A stretch of 64,000 nt of DNA from Tamlana flava (GCF_041287255.1 NZ_JBGGTX010000004.1:372001-436000); one strand, 5' to 3'. Numbered from the stretch's first letter, positions 8,600 through 17,602 are shown. The notes: generated by a model not told the origin, from the letters alone. Program-made: numbers and translations.

Positions 8600-9424
8600 A
8601 TGACGAATAAAGAATTAAAATTGAAATCGGTTTACTTGAGAAAAAATCTTCTTAAGTACATCTATAAAGCAAAGGCGGGCCATACCGGAGGAAGTTTGTC
8701 GTGTGTTGATACACTGAACGTTCTTTACAATCGTGTCTTGCATGTTGACCCAAAAAACTTTAAAAATCCTGACAGAGACCGATACATTCAAAGTAAAGGT
8801 CATTGTGTTGAGGCGCTTTTTGTAACCTTGGCGGATAGAGGTTTTTTTCCAGAATCGGATTTGGAGACTTTGTGTCAATACAAATCACATTACATTGGCC
8901 ATCCTACAAAAAAAGTAAATGGTGTGGAGCAAAACACAGGTGCATTGGGCCATGGCTTGCCCATTTGTGTAGGTGAAGCTATTGCTGCCAAATTAGATGG
9001 GAAAACGCATCGTGTATTCACATTATTAGGTGACGGCGAATTGCCAGAAGGCTCCAATTGGGAAGCGTTTTTATCAGCGGCTCATTATAAGCTGGATAAT
9101 CTTTATGCCATTTTAGATTACAATAAACAACAAATTACGGGTGATAATAGCGATGTGATGAATACTGCCTCGGTTCGTGAAAAGTTGGAATCTTTTGGCT
9201 GGGCAGTGAAAGAAGTTGATGGCCATAATTTAGAAGAATTGGAAGCAGCTTTAAACAATGGTCCTTTAGAAAAAGGCAAACCCAATTTTATCATAGCGCA
9301 CACCATTAAAGGTAAAGGCGTAAGCTATATGGAACGCAATATTAAATGGCATCATGGAGTGCCTAGCCCGGAGCAGTATGAATTGGCATTGAAAGAATTA
9401 AGTGAAGCAGAAGCATTAATCTAA
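8600..9424 (+). CDS. Transketolase, N-terminal (TPP-binding) subunit
   Basis: This 274-residue protein matches only the first third of a normal transketolase (about 650). It carries AKAGHTGGSLSCVD, HGLPICVGEAIAAKLDG and the thiamine diphosphate/Mg2+ motif GDGELPEGSNWEA (G144-D145-G146 to N153). The partner half is the next gene, 5 bases on. Two-gene transketolases often serve dedicated sugar pathways rather than the pentose phosphate cycle; one described example is apulose-4-phosphate transketolase (EC 2.2.1.13), which yields dihydroxyacetone phosphate and xylulose 5-phosphate. Placement between a sugar isomerase and an importer/kinase supports such a dedicated role. Transketolase identity is firm; the donor substrate is inferred from context. 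Confidence 0.9.
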   Translation: MTNKELKLKSVYLRKNLLKYIYKAKAGHTGGSLSCVDTLNVLYNRVLHVDPKNFKNPDRDRYIQSKGHCVEALFVTLADRGFFPESDLETLCQYKSHYIGHPTKKVNGVEQNTGALGHGLPICVGEAIAAKLDGKTHRVFTLLGDGELPEGSNWEAFLSAAHYKLDNLYAILDYNKQQITGDNSDVMNTASVREKLESFGWAVKEVDGHNLEELEAALNNGPLEKGKPNFIIAHTIKGKGVSYMERNIKWHHGVPSPEQYELALKELSEAEALI

Positions 9425-9429
9425 GCATT

Positions 9430-10401
9430 ATGGAGTTAGACAAAATAGAGGAGAAAGATTTAAAAATGGGTAAAGCCAATCAGGAAGTGTTTTCTGAAAC
9501 CATGCAGGCTTTGGCTGAAACCGATAGAAATATTATAGCAGTAACTAGCGATTCGCGTGGTTCGGGTAAATTGGTGCCATTCGGACAAAAATATCCTAAT
9601 CAGATTGTGGAAGTTGGTATTGCCGAACAAAACTTAGTGGGTGTTGCTGCTGGTTTGGCTTCCGCAGGAAAAAAGGTGTTTGCCGTTTCACCAGCATGTT
9701 TTTTAAGTGCTCGTGCTTTGGAACAGATTAAAAATGATGTCTGTTATTCCGACAACCCAGTGACTTTGGTTGGGATAAGCTCTGGTGTGAGTTATGGTGC
9801 TTTAGGGACAACGCACCACAGTTTACATGATTATGCGGTTCTTCGAGCTATTAATAATATTGCCATTGTAGCGCCTGCGGATAATTTTGAAACCGAACAA
9901 GCCGTTCGTTTCGCTGCTGAACATGGTAAACCCGTGTACATGCGCTTTGGTAAAAAAGCGATGCCTTTTTTAGACGAAAACAATACCAATTTTGAATTTG
10001 GAAAAGGTCGTGTCGTGAGAGAAGGTAATGATTTAGCCATAATTGCTTGCGGTGAAACCGTTTATCCGGCTTGGTTAGCTGCCAAAAAACTGGAAGATGA
10101 ACATGGCATCAGAACAGCGGTGGTAAGCATGCATACCATAAAACCTTTAGATGTGAAATTGTTGGAAGAGTTAGCCTCCAACGGTCGGCCAATAATCACT
10201 GTTGAGGAACATATGGTAAACGGTGGTTTAGGTGAAGCTTGTGCGTCACATCTGTTTCAAAAAGGATACAAAAATCCGTTCAAAATCGTTGGGATTCCTG
10301 ATGAATATACGGTTACAGGTTCACAGGTTGAAATCTTCAACCATTATGGTATTTCAAAAGAAGGCCTTTATGAAACAGGAAAAAAACTGCTAAAAATTTG
10401 A
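9430..10401 (+). CDS. Transketolase, C-terminal (pyrimidine-binding) subunit
   Basis: This 323-residue protein contains the pyrimidine-binding domain (GIAEQNLVGVAAGLASAGKK, with the conserved Glu that activates thiamine diphosphate) followed by the transketolase C-terminal domain (VVSMHTIKPLD, TVEEHMVNGGLGEACASHL). It completes the enzyme begun by the previous gene, 5 bases upstream, and would form an alpha2-beta2 complex. The ATG at 9430 is used here; an internal Met (MGKANQEVF, about residue 13) is a possible alternative that would trim an acidic leader. The sugar-binding protein gene starts 13 bases downstream. As with subunit A, the sugar phosphate used is not readable from sequence. Confidence 0.9.
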   Translation: MELDKIEEKDLKMGKANQEVFSETMQALAETDRNIIAVTSDSRGSGKLVPFGQKYPNQIVEVGIAEQNLVGVAAGLASAGKKVFAVSPACFLSARALEQIKNDVCYSDNPVTLVGISSGVSYGALGTTHHSLHDYAVLRAINNIAIVAPADNFETEQAVRFAAEHGKPVYMRFGKKAMPFLDENNTNFEFGKGRVVREGNDLAIIACGETVYPAWLAAKKLEDEHGIRTAVVSMHTIKPLDVKLLEELASNGRPIITVEEHMVNGGLGEACASHLFQKGYKNPFKIVGIPDEYTVTGSQVEIFNHYGISKEGLYETGKKLLKI

Positions 10402-10414
10402 TATTAGATTTTCT

Positions 10415-11374
10415 ATGAAGATACTAACTAAACTCATTAAACTTCAAAATCTAATTATTTTACTTGCCCTATTCACCACATTGGGTTGTAAAAACAAAAA
10501 TCAAGAAGAAACCAAAAAAATAGCTGTTGTTATTTCAACTTTGAATAATCCTTGGTTTGTGGTTTTGGGGGAATCGGCTGCCGAACGCGCACGAGAATTG
10601 GGTTACGAGGCTACGATTTTCGATTCACAAAACAACACCTCTAAGGAAGCAGAACATTTTGAAAATTTAATCGCCGCTGGTTATAGTGCGGTTTTGTTTA
10701 ATCCAACTGATTCCGAAGGCTCCGTATCGAATGTAAAACGAGCTAAACAAGCAGGTGTTCCTGTTTTTTGTATGGATAGAGAGGTGAATTCTTTAGATGC
10801 TGCAACCTCACAAATTATCTCTGATAGTTTTTCTGGCTGTGTGGAGTTGGGTGAATATTTTGTGCGCCAACTTAACAAAAAGGGCAAATATGTAGAGCTC
10901 TTGGGGTTGGTAGGCGATAATAACACTTGGAACCGCTCCAAAGGTTTTCATAGTGTGGTAGACCATTTTCCAGATTTGGAAATGGTAGCACAACAAAGCG
11001 CCGATTTCGACCGTAGTAAAGCGCTGGAAGTTTTAGAATCAGTATTGCAATCCAACCCAGATATTAATGCCGTTTTCTGTGGAAACGATGCCATGGCCAT
11101 GGGTGCTTATCAAGCATTGGTGGCCGCGGGAAAAGCAGATAGCGTCATGGTTTTTGGCTTTGATGGTGCCGAAGATGTCATGAATGCCATTCACGACAAA
11201 AAAATAAAGGCAACCGTCATGCAGTCTCCCAAAGCAATGGCTAGAACGGCCGCTGAATTGGCCGACCAATACATTAAAGGCAAACGCGATTTTAGTGCTA
11301 AAACACCACTTGCGGTTCAGGTGGTGACACAGGATAATATTAATGAATTTGGAGCCTACGGTTCTGAAAAATAA
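10415..11374 (+). CDS. Ribose-type ABC transporter sugar-binding lipoprotein
   Basis: This 319-residue protein belongs to the type I periplasmic binding protein (RbsB/LacI-like) family. A lipoprotein signal ends at C25 (TTLGC|KNKN). The fold is visible from KIAVVISTLNNPWFVVLGESAAERARELGYE, NPTDSEGSVSNVKRAKQAGVPVFCMDREV and FCGNDAMAMGAYQAL. Because the organism is Gram-negative, the lipid anchor would tether it in the periplasm beside the RbsC-like permease encoded 2.2 kb downstream. Binding-protein-dependent sugar ABC importers are uncommon in Bacteroidota, which mostly use SusCD and inner-membrane permeases, so the cassette stands out. Solute-binding proteins of this family have been shown to bind D-apiose in other bacteria, but ribose, xylose or other small sugars remain open. 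Confidence 0.9.
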   Translation: MKILTKLIKLQNLIILLALFTTLGCKNKNQEETKKIAVVISTLNNPWFVVLGESAAERARELGYEATIFDSQNNTSKEAEHFENLIAAGYSAVLFNPTDSEGSVSNVKRAKQAGVPVFCMDREVNSLDAATSQIISDSFSGCVELGEYFVRQLNKKGKYVELLGLVGDNNTWNRSKGFHSVVDHFPDLEMVAQQSADFDRSKALEVLESVLQSNPDINAVFCGNDAMAMGAYQALVAAGKADSVMVFGFDGAEDVMNAIHDKKIKATVMQSPKAMARTAAELADQYIKGKRDFSAKTPLAVQVVTQDNINEFGAYGSEK

Positions 11375-11380
11375 GCGACT

Positions 11381-12004
11381 ATGAAAAAGCCAATTAAATA
11401 CATCCTTACTGCATTAATTCTTGGTATTTCGGTTTATAATTCCATTTACATCAAAAAGTTAAACGAACTAAAAGATAAGAAGAACAATGCTGTTTTTAAC
11501 GCAAAAACCTTTGCGAGTGATTTCATGAGTACCAAAATTGAAACACTTAAAAGCATCAATAGTTCTATGTTTTTGAATGATATAGCTAAGGATGTAAAGG
11601 AATATGCTGAGACTAACGGTAACAATTTGGGCATTAGCAATGATTACTATTTTATAATCGATGGGAACGCAACCGTGATAAATATTAAGGAGGAAGATGT
11701 GGTGATTTCACTAAATGAAAACAGTCACCGAATATTAAAAATTGCTACCGATTTCATCTTTGGAAACGCCATTCGCGAGGGTGCTAAAATGGCCAACATT
11801 GGCGATTATCAAAACACCATGGATTACAATAATATTTCGGTTGAAGTAAATAACTTAGTTAGGGAAACTATTGTTTCTCCATTTGGAAAATCCGTAAAAG
11901 AAGGTGATGCCATCTACTTTAAAGGCGCAGTAAAGGTAAATACCAAAAAACCTATGCTTGATTCCTTAAGAGTCATTCCACTTTTATTAAAAATTAATAA
12001 ATAG
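11381..12004 (+). CDS. DUF2291 protein of the sugar ABC cassette
   Basis: This 207-residue protein has an N-terminal membrane anchor (about residues 5-25) and a soluble region facing the periplasm. It resembles DUF2291, a family repeatedly found inside ribose-type ABC operons between the binding protein and the ATPase, exactly as here (6 bases after the binding protein, 5 before the ATPase). DUF2291 members have no established function. A helper role in importer assembly or ligand transfer is a guess from this gene order. There are no catalytic motifs and no lipobox. VKEGDAIYFKGAVKVNTKKP near the C-terminus looks like part of a small beta-barrel fold. Confidence 0.7.
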   Translation: MKKPIKYILTALILGISVYNSIYIKKLNELKDKKNNAVFNAKTFASDFMSTKIETLKSINSSMFLNDIAKDVKEYAETNGNNLGISNDYYFIIDGNATVINIKEEDVVISLNENSHRILKIATDFIFGNAIREGAKMANIGDYQNTMDYNNISVEVNNLVRETIVSPFGKSVKEGDAIYFKGAVKVNTKKPMLDSLRVIPLLLKINK

Positions 12005-12009
12005 AGTTC

Positions 12010-13530
12010 TTGGAAAATCAGCTTAACATTATATTTCAAGCAAAAAAGATTACCAAACGTTTTGGTGGCATTACGGCTTTAGATACCGTGAATCTTGATG
12101 TACATGCGGGCAAGGTAAATGTTATTGTTGGGGAAAATGGTGCCGGAAAGTCCACCTTAATGAAGATTCTTTCGGGGGTTTATCCAGATTATGAAGGCGA
12201 TTTGTTTTTGAATGGCGAGAAAGTCAATTTCAACAACCCCAAAGAAGCCAGTCTAAAAGGCATTGCCATAATTCATCAGGAATTAAATTTAGTTCCATAT
12301 TTGAGTATTACCGAAAATATTTTTTTAGGGAGAGAAATCCATAACAGTTTCGGGATTCTGGATACAAAACAAATGCAGGCTAAAACCAAAGAATTGTTGT
12401 CCAGATTAGACTGTCATTTAAACCCCAAAACACTTATTTCGCAACTTCGTGTGGGCGAGCAGCAACTTATTGAAATTGCCAAAGCACTTATAGAAGACGC
12501 CAAAGTGGTGATTATGGATGAACCTACTTCGGCTATTTCAGACTCTGAGGTGGAATCGCTTTTCAGAATAATCGATTCACTTAAAAAACAAAACGTTTCC
12601 ATTCTTTATATCTCACATAAATTAGATGAATTGTTTTTAATTGCCGACCGTTTTATTGGTTTACGCGACGGAAAAACCGTGGGAACAATTGAAAATGTTG
12701 AAGGTGCTACCAAAGACGATTTGATTCGTTTGATGGTGGGGCGCGATATTAAAAATAAGTACCAAAAGGATGCCGTAAAATTAGGCGACGATGTTTTAAC
12801 TGTTGAAAATATTGGCCTTCCCAATGTGGGCAGTAAATTAAAGTACATTATCAAAGACATCAATTTCACATTAAAAAAAGGAGAGGTTTTGGGCATTTTT
12901 GGGTTGATGGGCGCTGGCCGTACCGAATTGCTCGAAACCATTTTTGGTTTGCATCCCAAAGTAATGGCTGGTCGTGTTGTTATAGACAATGAAGAAGTTA
13001 AGATTAAGTCGGTTGCCGATGCCATTAAAAACGGACTCGGGTTAGTGCCGGAAGACCGCAAGGAAGACGGTTTGGTGCTTCAAATGGAAATCAGCAAAAA
13101 CACGAGTATGGCTTCAATAAACGGCGTAGTGAAAAACGGATTTTTGAACCATAAACTGGAAGCCGAACTTTCAAAAAAATACATTGAAGCGCTCAAAATA
13201 AAAACGCCTTCAGAAAAACAATTGGCTAAAAACCTAAGCGGTGGAAACCAACAAAAAGTGGTTTTGGCTAAATGGTTGGCCACTAAACCTAAAGTGTTGT
13301 TTTTGGATGAACCCACTAGAGGAATTGATGTAAATGCCAAAAACGAAATTTATCACCTCATTAATAATTTGGCAAAAGAAGGTTTGGGTATTGTGGTGGT
13401 TTCATCTGAATTGCCAGAAATCATGACTATTTCCGATAGAATTTTGGTGTTGAGCAATTCAAAAATATCTGGAGAATTCAATCAAGAAAATGCTAGTGAA
13501 GAAAGCATCATGCAAGCAGCAACTTTATAA
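12010..13530 (+). CDS. Ribose-type ABC importer ATP-binding protein (RbsA-like)
   Basis: This 506-residue protein has two fused ABC domains, as in RbsA, MglA and XylG. The first has Walker A GENGAGKST, signature RVGEQQLIEIAKAL and Walker B VVIMDEPTSA. The second has the degenerate Walker A GLMGAGRTELLE typical of these proteins, with LSGGNQQKVVLAKWL and VLFLDEPTRGIDV. The only start that fits the reading frame and spacing is TTG at 12010, 5 bases after the DUF2291 stop. It energises import together with the permease encoded 31 bases downstream. The identity is solid at family level; the sugar follows from the binding protein. Confidence 0.92.
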   Translation: MENQLNIIFQAKKITKRFGGITALDTVNLDVHAGKVNVIVGENGAGKSTLMKILSGVYPDYEGDLFLNGEKVNFNNPKEASLKGIAIIHQELNLVPYLSITENIFLGREIHNSFGILDTKQMQAKTKELLSRLDCHLNPKTLISQLRVGEQQLIEIAKALIEDAKVVIMDEPTSAISDSEVESLFRIIDSLKKQNVSILYISHKLDELFLIADRFIGLRDGKTVGTIENVEGATKDDLIRLMVGRDIKNKYQKDAVKLGDDVLTVENIGLPNVGSKLKYIIKDINFTLKKGEVLGIFGLMGAGRTELLETIFGLHPKVMAGRVVIDNEEVKIKSVADAIKNGLGLVPEDRKEDGLVLQMEISKNTSMASINGVVKNGFLNHKLEAELSKKYIEALKIKTPSEKQLAKNLSGGNQQKVVLAKWLATKPKVLFLDEPTRGIDVNAKNEIYHLINNLAKEGLGIVVVSSELPEIMTISDRILVLSNSKISGEFNQENASEESIMQAATL

Positions 13531-13561
13531 AACAACCGTCTAAACGATATCACTGCAAAAA

Positions 13562-14533
13562 ATGACAGATGTAAAATCTACTTTAGTGAAATTTCAATCC
13601 ATAATAGCGCTTTTGGTGCTGTGTATTGTGTTGACCATTTTATCCGATAAATTTTTTACCATGGAAAACGGTTGGAATATAGCCCGACAAATCTCTATAA
13701 ATGTGTGTATTTCGGTGGGGATGACTTTGGTGATTTTAACAAAGGGTATCGATTTATCTGTAGGTTCTATGTTGGCGTTTAGTGGCGCCATTGTTGCAGG
13801 TTTGTTAAAATTCGGATTGGAATTTCCCTCCATAAATACCTTTGTAGGTTTTACCGTTTTTGGTGCTATATTGGCAGGATTGATAGTTGGTGGCGGATTG
13901 GGTGTGTTTAATGGCTGGATGATTACTAAATTTAAAGTGCCCCCATTTGTGGCTACATTGGCTATGCTTACCATAGCTCGAGGAGCAACTATGTTGTGGA
14001 CGGGTGGTTTCCCAATAACAGGCTTGGGCGATAACTTTGCATTCATTGGTACAGGGTGGTTTTTAGGCATTCCCATGCCCGTTTGGATTACCACTGTGGT
14101 GGTAGCTTTTGCTGTTATTTTAACCAAGAAAACAAAATTCGGCCGTCATATTTATGCCATTGGCGGAAACGAAAGTGCTGCACGGCTATCGGGCATCAAT
14201 ATCAATAAAGTAAAGATATGGGTTTATGCCATTGCCGGAATTTTAGCTGCGGTAGGCGGTATTATTTTAACCTCGCGTTTGGATTCCGCACAACCCAATG
14301 CGGGAATGAGCTATGAATTGGATTCCATTGCGGCGGTGGTTATTGGTGGCACATCGCTTTCTGGAGGGCGTGGTTCCATAATGGGTACGGTGCAAGGCGC
14401 ACTCATTATTGGCGTTTTGAATAGCGGTTTGGTTCTGTTGAATGTTTCGCCTTTTTGGCAACAAATCATTAAAGGTTTTGTGATACTGATTGCTGTTATT
14501 ATGGACCGATTAAACCATCCCGCAGAAGATTAA
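13562..14533 (+). CDS. Ribose-type ABC importer permease (RbsC-like)
   Basis: This 323-residue polytopic inner-membrane protein of the BPD_transp_2 family has about 8-10 hydrophobic segments. Family features are ILTKGIDLSVGSMLAFSGA near residue 60, FGRHIYAIGGNESAARLSGI near 195 (the loop that contacts the ATPase) and AVVIGGTSLSGGRGSIMGT near 260. It would form a homodimeric channel with the RbsA-like ATPase encoded immediately upstream. There is one permease gene only, as in ribose systems. The kinase gene follows after 23 bases, linking uptake to phosphorylation. Confidence 0.92.
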   Translation: MTDVKSTLVKFQSIIALLVLCIVLTILSDKFFTMENGWNIARQISINVCISVGMTLVILTKGIDLSVGSMLAFSGAIVAGLLKFGLEFPSINTFVGFTVFGAILAGLIVGGGLGVFNGWMITKFKVPPFVATLAMLTIARGATMLWTGGFPITGLGDNFAFIGTGWFLGIPMPVWITTVVVAFAVILTKKTKFGRHIYAIGGNESAARLSGININKVKIWVYAIAGILAAVGGIILTSRLDSAQPNAGMSYELDSIAAVVIGGTSLSGGRGSIMGTVQGALIIGVLNSGLVLLNVSPFWQQIIKGFVILIAVIMDRLNHPAED

Positions 14534-14556
14534 AAGATTAAAAATCAATTAAAAGC

Positions 14557-16056
14557 ATGTCTAAATCCTATATTTTATCGATAGACCAAGGAACAAGTGG
14601 AACCAAAGCCATTATTTTTGATGAACTTGGCAATGTTGTTATTAAAACTACAGAACCTTTAAAATCATATTATCCAGAATCGAGTTTTGTAGAGCAAAAT
14701 CCAGAGGAAATTTATCAATCGGTAATTCATGTAGTTAAAAATTGTATTTCAGAGTTTAACGAAAAATTTTCAGGGGATGATCATAGAATTGTTTCTTGCG
14801 GCGTATCCAATCAAAGAGAAACTTTTGTATTGTGGGACAAAAATGGAAATCCGCTTCATAATGCGGTGGTTTGGCAGTGCAAACGATCTATTTCAATATG
14901 TGAAAAGCTAAAGGAGGAGGATTTAGAATCAACCATAAATTCTAAAACTGGATTAACCATAGACCCCTATTTTTCGGCTACCAAAGCCACTTGGCTTTAT
15001 GAAAACAATCCTAAGGTGAACGAAGCCATAGATTCGGGTAATGCATTTTTTGGAACTGTGGATACCTGGTTGCTGTACAAACTCACCAACGGTAAAAGCT
15101 ATAAAACTGACCATACTAATGCATCGCGTACCTTATTTTACAATATCTATGATTTAGAATGGGATGAAGAATTGCTTGAAATTTTCAAACTTGAAAAGTT
15201 AAATTTACCTGAAGTCACCTTTTCATCTGATTATTTTGGTGATTCTACATTTGAAGGCATATTCATCAATCCATTGCCAATAACAGGAATGATTGGTGAC
15301 TCACAGGCGGCATTTTTCGGTGAAGCCTGTTTTACAAACGGTATGGCAAAAGCTACTTTAGGAACAGGTTCTTCCATTCTTTACAATGCTGAAAAAATGG
15401 AAACACATGCCAAAAACGGTATGTTAACAACTATTGGATGGAGTATAAATGGACAAGTAAATTATGCCCTTGAGGGTGTTATAGTAAGTTGTGGCTCTAC
15501 GTTGGAATGGTTAAAAAATCAGTTGGACATATTCACTTCTCATAACCAAATTGAAACTATGGCAACATCTTTAACATTTAATGAAGGGGTTTATCTGGTA
15601 CCCGCATTTAGTGGCATGGGTGCACCGTATTGGCAGAAACATTGGAAAGCTTCCATTCATGGATTGACTTTCGGAACCAGAAAAGAACATCTGGTAAGAG
15701 CTGCTTTAGAATCTATTGCTTTTCAAATAAAAGACGTTATTCAATCTATTGAGGAAGAAACCAACTCATCGTTGAAAGAACTAAAAGTAAATGGCGGGAT
15801 TACGGCCAATAATTTTTTGATGCAATTTATATGCGATTTGTTGAAAACACCAATTACGAATATGGGCATTACCGACGTGTCCGCTTGGGGTGCTGCCCTG
15901 ATGGCCGGATTAGGTGCAAAATTTTGGTATACAGTAAATGATTTTCCCGAACCCTCACCAGAGGTTGTTAAAAGCTATATACCAAATAGCAACAACCAAT
16001 CAGTGCAAACTTCTTATAGTAATTGGCAAATTATTCTTAAAAATAAAAAGGCTTAA
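14557..16056 (+). CDS. FGGY-family carbohydrate kinase (glycerol kinase-like)
   Basis: This 499-residue FGGY kinase has both actin-like domains. The N-terminal phosphate loop is SIDQGTSGTKAIIFDELGN, followed by GVSNQRETFVLWD and the catalytic-base segment GMIGDSQAAFFGE. The ATP site has ATLGTGSSIL and KVNGGITANNFLMQ. The overall layout is closest to glycerol kinase, but glycerol use would not explain an isomerase plus transketolase in the same operon. The apulose kinase of the apiose pathway and several ketopentose kinases share this family, so phosphorylation of the ketose made by the isomerase is the preferred reading. It is the last gene of the operon: no terminator was found in the next 300 bases, but the following gene has a long leader of its own. 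Confidence 0.85.
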   Translation: MSKSYILSIDQGTSGTKAIIFDELGNVVIKTTEPLKSYYPESSFVEQNPEEIYQSVIHVVKNCISEFNEKFSGDDHRIVSCGVSNQRETFVLWDKNGNPLHNAVVWQCKRSISICEKLKEEDLESTINSKTGLTIDPYFSATKATWLYENNPKVNEAIDSGNAFFGTVDTWLLYKLTNGKSYKTDHTNASRTLFYNIYDLEWDEELLEIFKLEKLNLPEVTFSSDYFGDSTFEGIFINPLPITGMIGDSQAAFFGEACFTNGMAKATLGTGSSILYNAEKMETHAKNGMLTTIGWSINGQVNYALEGVIVSCGSTLEWLKNQLDIFTSHNQIETMATSLTFNEGVYLVPAFSGMGAPYWQKHWKASIHGLTFGTRKEHLVRAALESIAFQIKDVIQSIEEETNSSLKELKVNGGITANNFLMQFICDLLKTPITNMGITDVSAWGAALMAGLGAKFWYTVNDFPEPSPEVVKSYIPNSNNQSVQTSYSNWQIILKNKKA

Positions 16057-16361
16057 CAAGTTATTCGTACAATATCCATTTAAGAGAGCTATAAGAAAAA
16101 GGATGTTAAAATAACTTCATATCGAACAAAAACGGATTTCACCGAATTAAATTACAAATGCTAATAAAGGCATTAAAAAAAGACCTATCTTAAGTAGTCA
16201 AATTTGATGCTTCACAAGTGAATCATTGATTCATAACTATTTACTTATAAAATTGACCGTTGTTCAAAAATAGTTGTGAATTAAAATAAAATTCGCAATT
16301 TTGAATATTCAAATACAATCGATTACAAAAATTATATTTAACAACTAAAAAACTATTCAAA
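16057..16361. other. Intergenic region with a 15-base palindrome
   Basis: These 305 non-coding bases separate the kinase gene from the T9SS protein gene. They contain the perfect inverted repeat TGAATCA-T-TGATTCA at 16219-16233, a possible operator, and a weak -7-like TATATTTA at 16333-16340 lacking a good -33 partner. No convincing terminator for the kinase gene is present; AATGC/GCATT with an A-run near 16155-16180 is weak. An AAATTGACC box at 16251-16258 resembles one at 7058-7066. Confidence 0.4.
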
Positions 16362-17552
16362 ATGAAAAAAAAATTACTATTGCTTTTAATGCCAGTGTTA
16401 TTGCTGACGGCAGTTTCGCAAGCCCAAATAAAATATTGGGATTTTGGGGCTAAAGAATTGGGGGCTGGTTATGACAACATGCTTCCTGAATTCTATTTGA
16501 ATGCATTTGCCAATTATTTACGCCAAATAAATTGGGTTGATGGAAGTGGTACTGTAGTTACAAATTATGCCGACGGTGTTGCCTATGCACCCAAAGATGG
16601 TTATGAAAATGAAAATGGACAAAGTGTTGAATCAATCTATTTCACAACATTTAATGCAAATTATGCAGACTATGCAAATTTTCACTTTACGCTATCATCT
16701 AAAGGTTCTTCACCAAATCCACCCAATGGTACGTTGTTAAGTGGAGAAAGTCTATACACTAAACCCCAAATGTTACCTGATTTAGATGGTGCGACAAATA
16801 TGGTATTTTATAAAGACAGTAATAGCGATGCCCTAATGACTGTAAATACCAACTTAACAAGATATGATGAGCGAACAGGAATGCCAGATGACATATCTGG
16901 TGAGTTTGAAGGGTGTATTCAGTTTACAACACCTGGGGCTAAACGCTATAACAGTACTCGATTTAGAGGCTTTTTAATGGATTTACAAGCGAACGAATAT
17001 GTAACGGTAGTTGGTGCAGGTCAATATACCGATATTGAAGGCGATCAAAGTTTAGGTTGTGAAACAGGTTATCTGTCTTTTGAATCTTATGGAGGAACTG
17101 GAACACCAGTATATCAAGAAGACTATGGCACAGGCAAAGGTGCTTTTGATTGTAGTGGTTTGAGCGGTGGAGATACTGGAGATGAAGCGCCACGAGTTAT
17201 GGAGTTTCAAGCCGGTCCAGCACAACAGTACCGACTTGCAAATCGTGGTGGTAAAATAAGAATTTACAGAATTTATGTTAGTTCATCTTCCATTAAAAGC
17301 CAAGTAGAAGCTCTTCTTGGTGTTGATGATTTAGCATCACCTGTTTCTACAGATTTAAAAGCGGTTGGTAACAGAGTATATCTATCAAACGTTAAATTAA
17401 ACACAGAAGTTAACATTTACGGCATTACAGGTGCATTGGTTAAAACTCTTAAAGTTGATACAAACACTGACTTTGAATTTAAATCAGGACTTTGGATTGC
17501 AACAATTAAGACTGCTGAAGGACAAAAATCAGTTAAATTTGTAACTAAGTAA
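16362..17552 (+). CDS. T9SS-exported protein of unknown function
   Basis: This 396-residue protein has a signal peptide (residues 1-21, SQA|QIKYW) and a C-terminal type IX secretion (type A) sorting domain, about residues 325-396, with VNIYGITGALVKTLKVD and SGLWIATIKTAEGQKSVKFVTK. It would therefore cross the outer membrane and be attached to the surface or released. The middle part (AKELGAGYDNMLPEFYLNAF, YADYANFHFTLSSKG, RFRGFLMDLQANEYVTVVGAGQ) is probably beta-rich and is not a family I recognise. A carbohydrate-binding or jelly-roll module is conceivable. It lies on the same strand as the sugar operon but behind a 305-base gap, so separate control is likely. A strong terminator follows at 17603. 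Confidence 0.75.
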   Translation: MKKKLLLLLMPVLLLTAVSQAQIKYWDFGAKELGAGYDNMLPEFYLNAFANYLRQINWVDGSGTVVTNYADGVAYAPKDGYENENGQSVESIYFTTFNANYADYANFHFTLSSKGSSPNPPNGTLLSGESLYTKPQMLPDLDGATNMVFYKDSNSDALMTVNTNLTRYDERTGMPDDISGEFEGCIQFTTPGAKRYNSTRFRGFLMDLQANEYVTVVGAGQYTDIEGDQSLGCETGYLSFESYGGTGTPVYQEDYGTGKGAFDCSGLSGGDTGDEAPRVMEFQAGPAQQYRLANRGGKIRIYRIYVSSSSIKSQVEALLGVDDLASPVSTDLKAVGNRVYLSNVKLNTEVNIYGITGALVKTLKVDTNTDFEFKSGLWIATIKTAEGQKSVKFVTK

Positions 17553-17602
17553 TCCATAAAATAGATTTCAAAATTTAATCCTTAAGTTTTAAGGATATTC
17601 AA

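Noticed and set aside
13594..14127. 177-codon minus-strand frame
   Set aside because: Antisense to the permease gene; the Pro/Thr-rich translation is typical of the complement of membrane-protein codons.
14557..16056. Calling the kinase glycerol kinase
   Set aside because: The sequence is GlpK-like, but no glycerol facilitator or glycerol-phosphate dehydrogenase is present and the operon content points to a ketose substrate.
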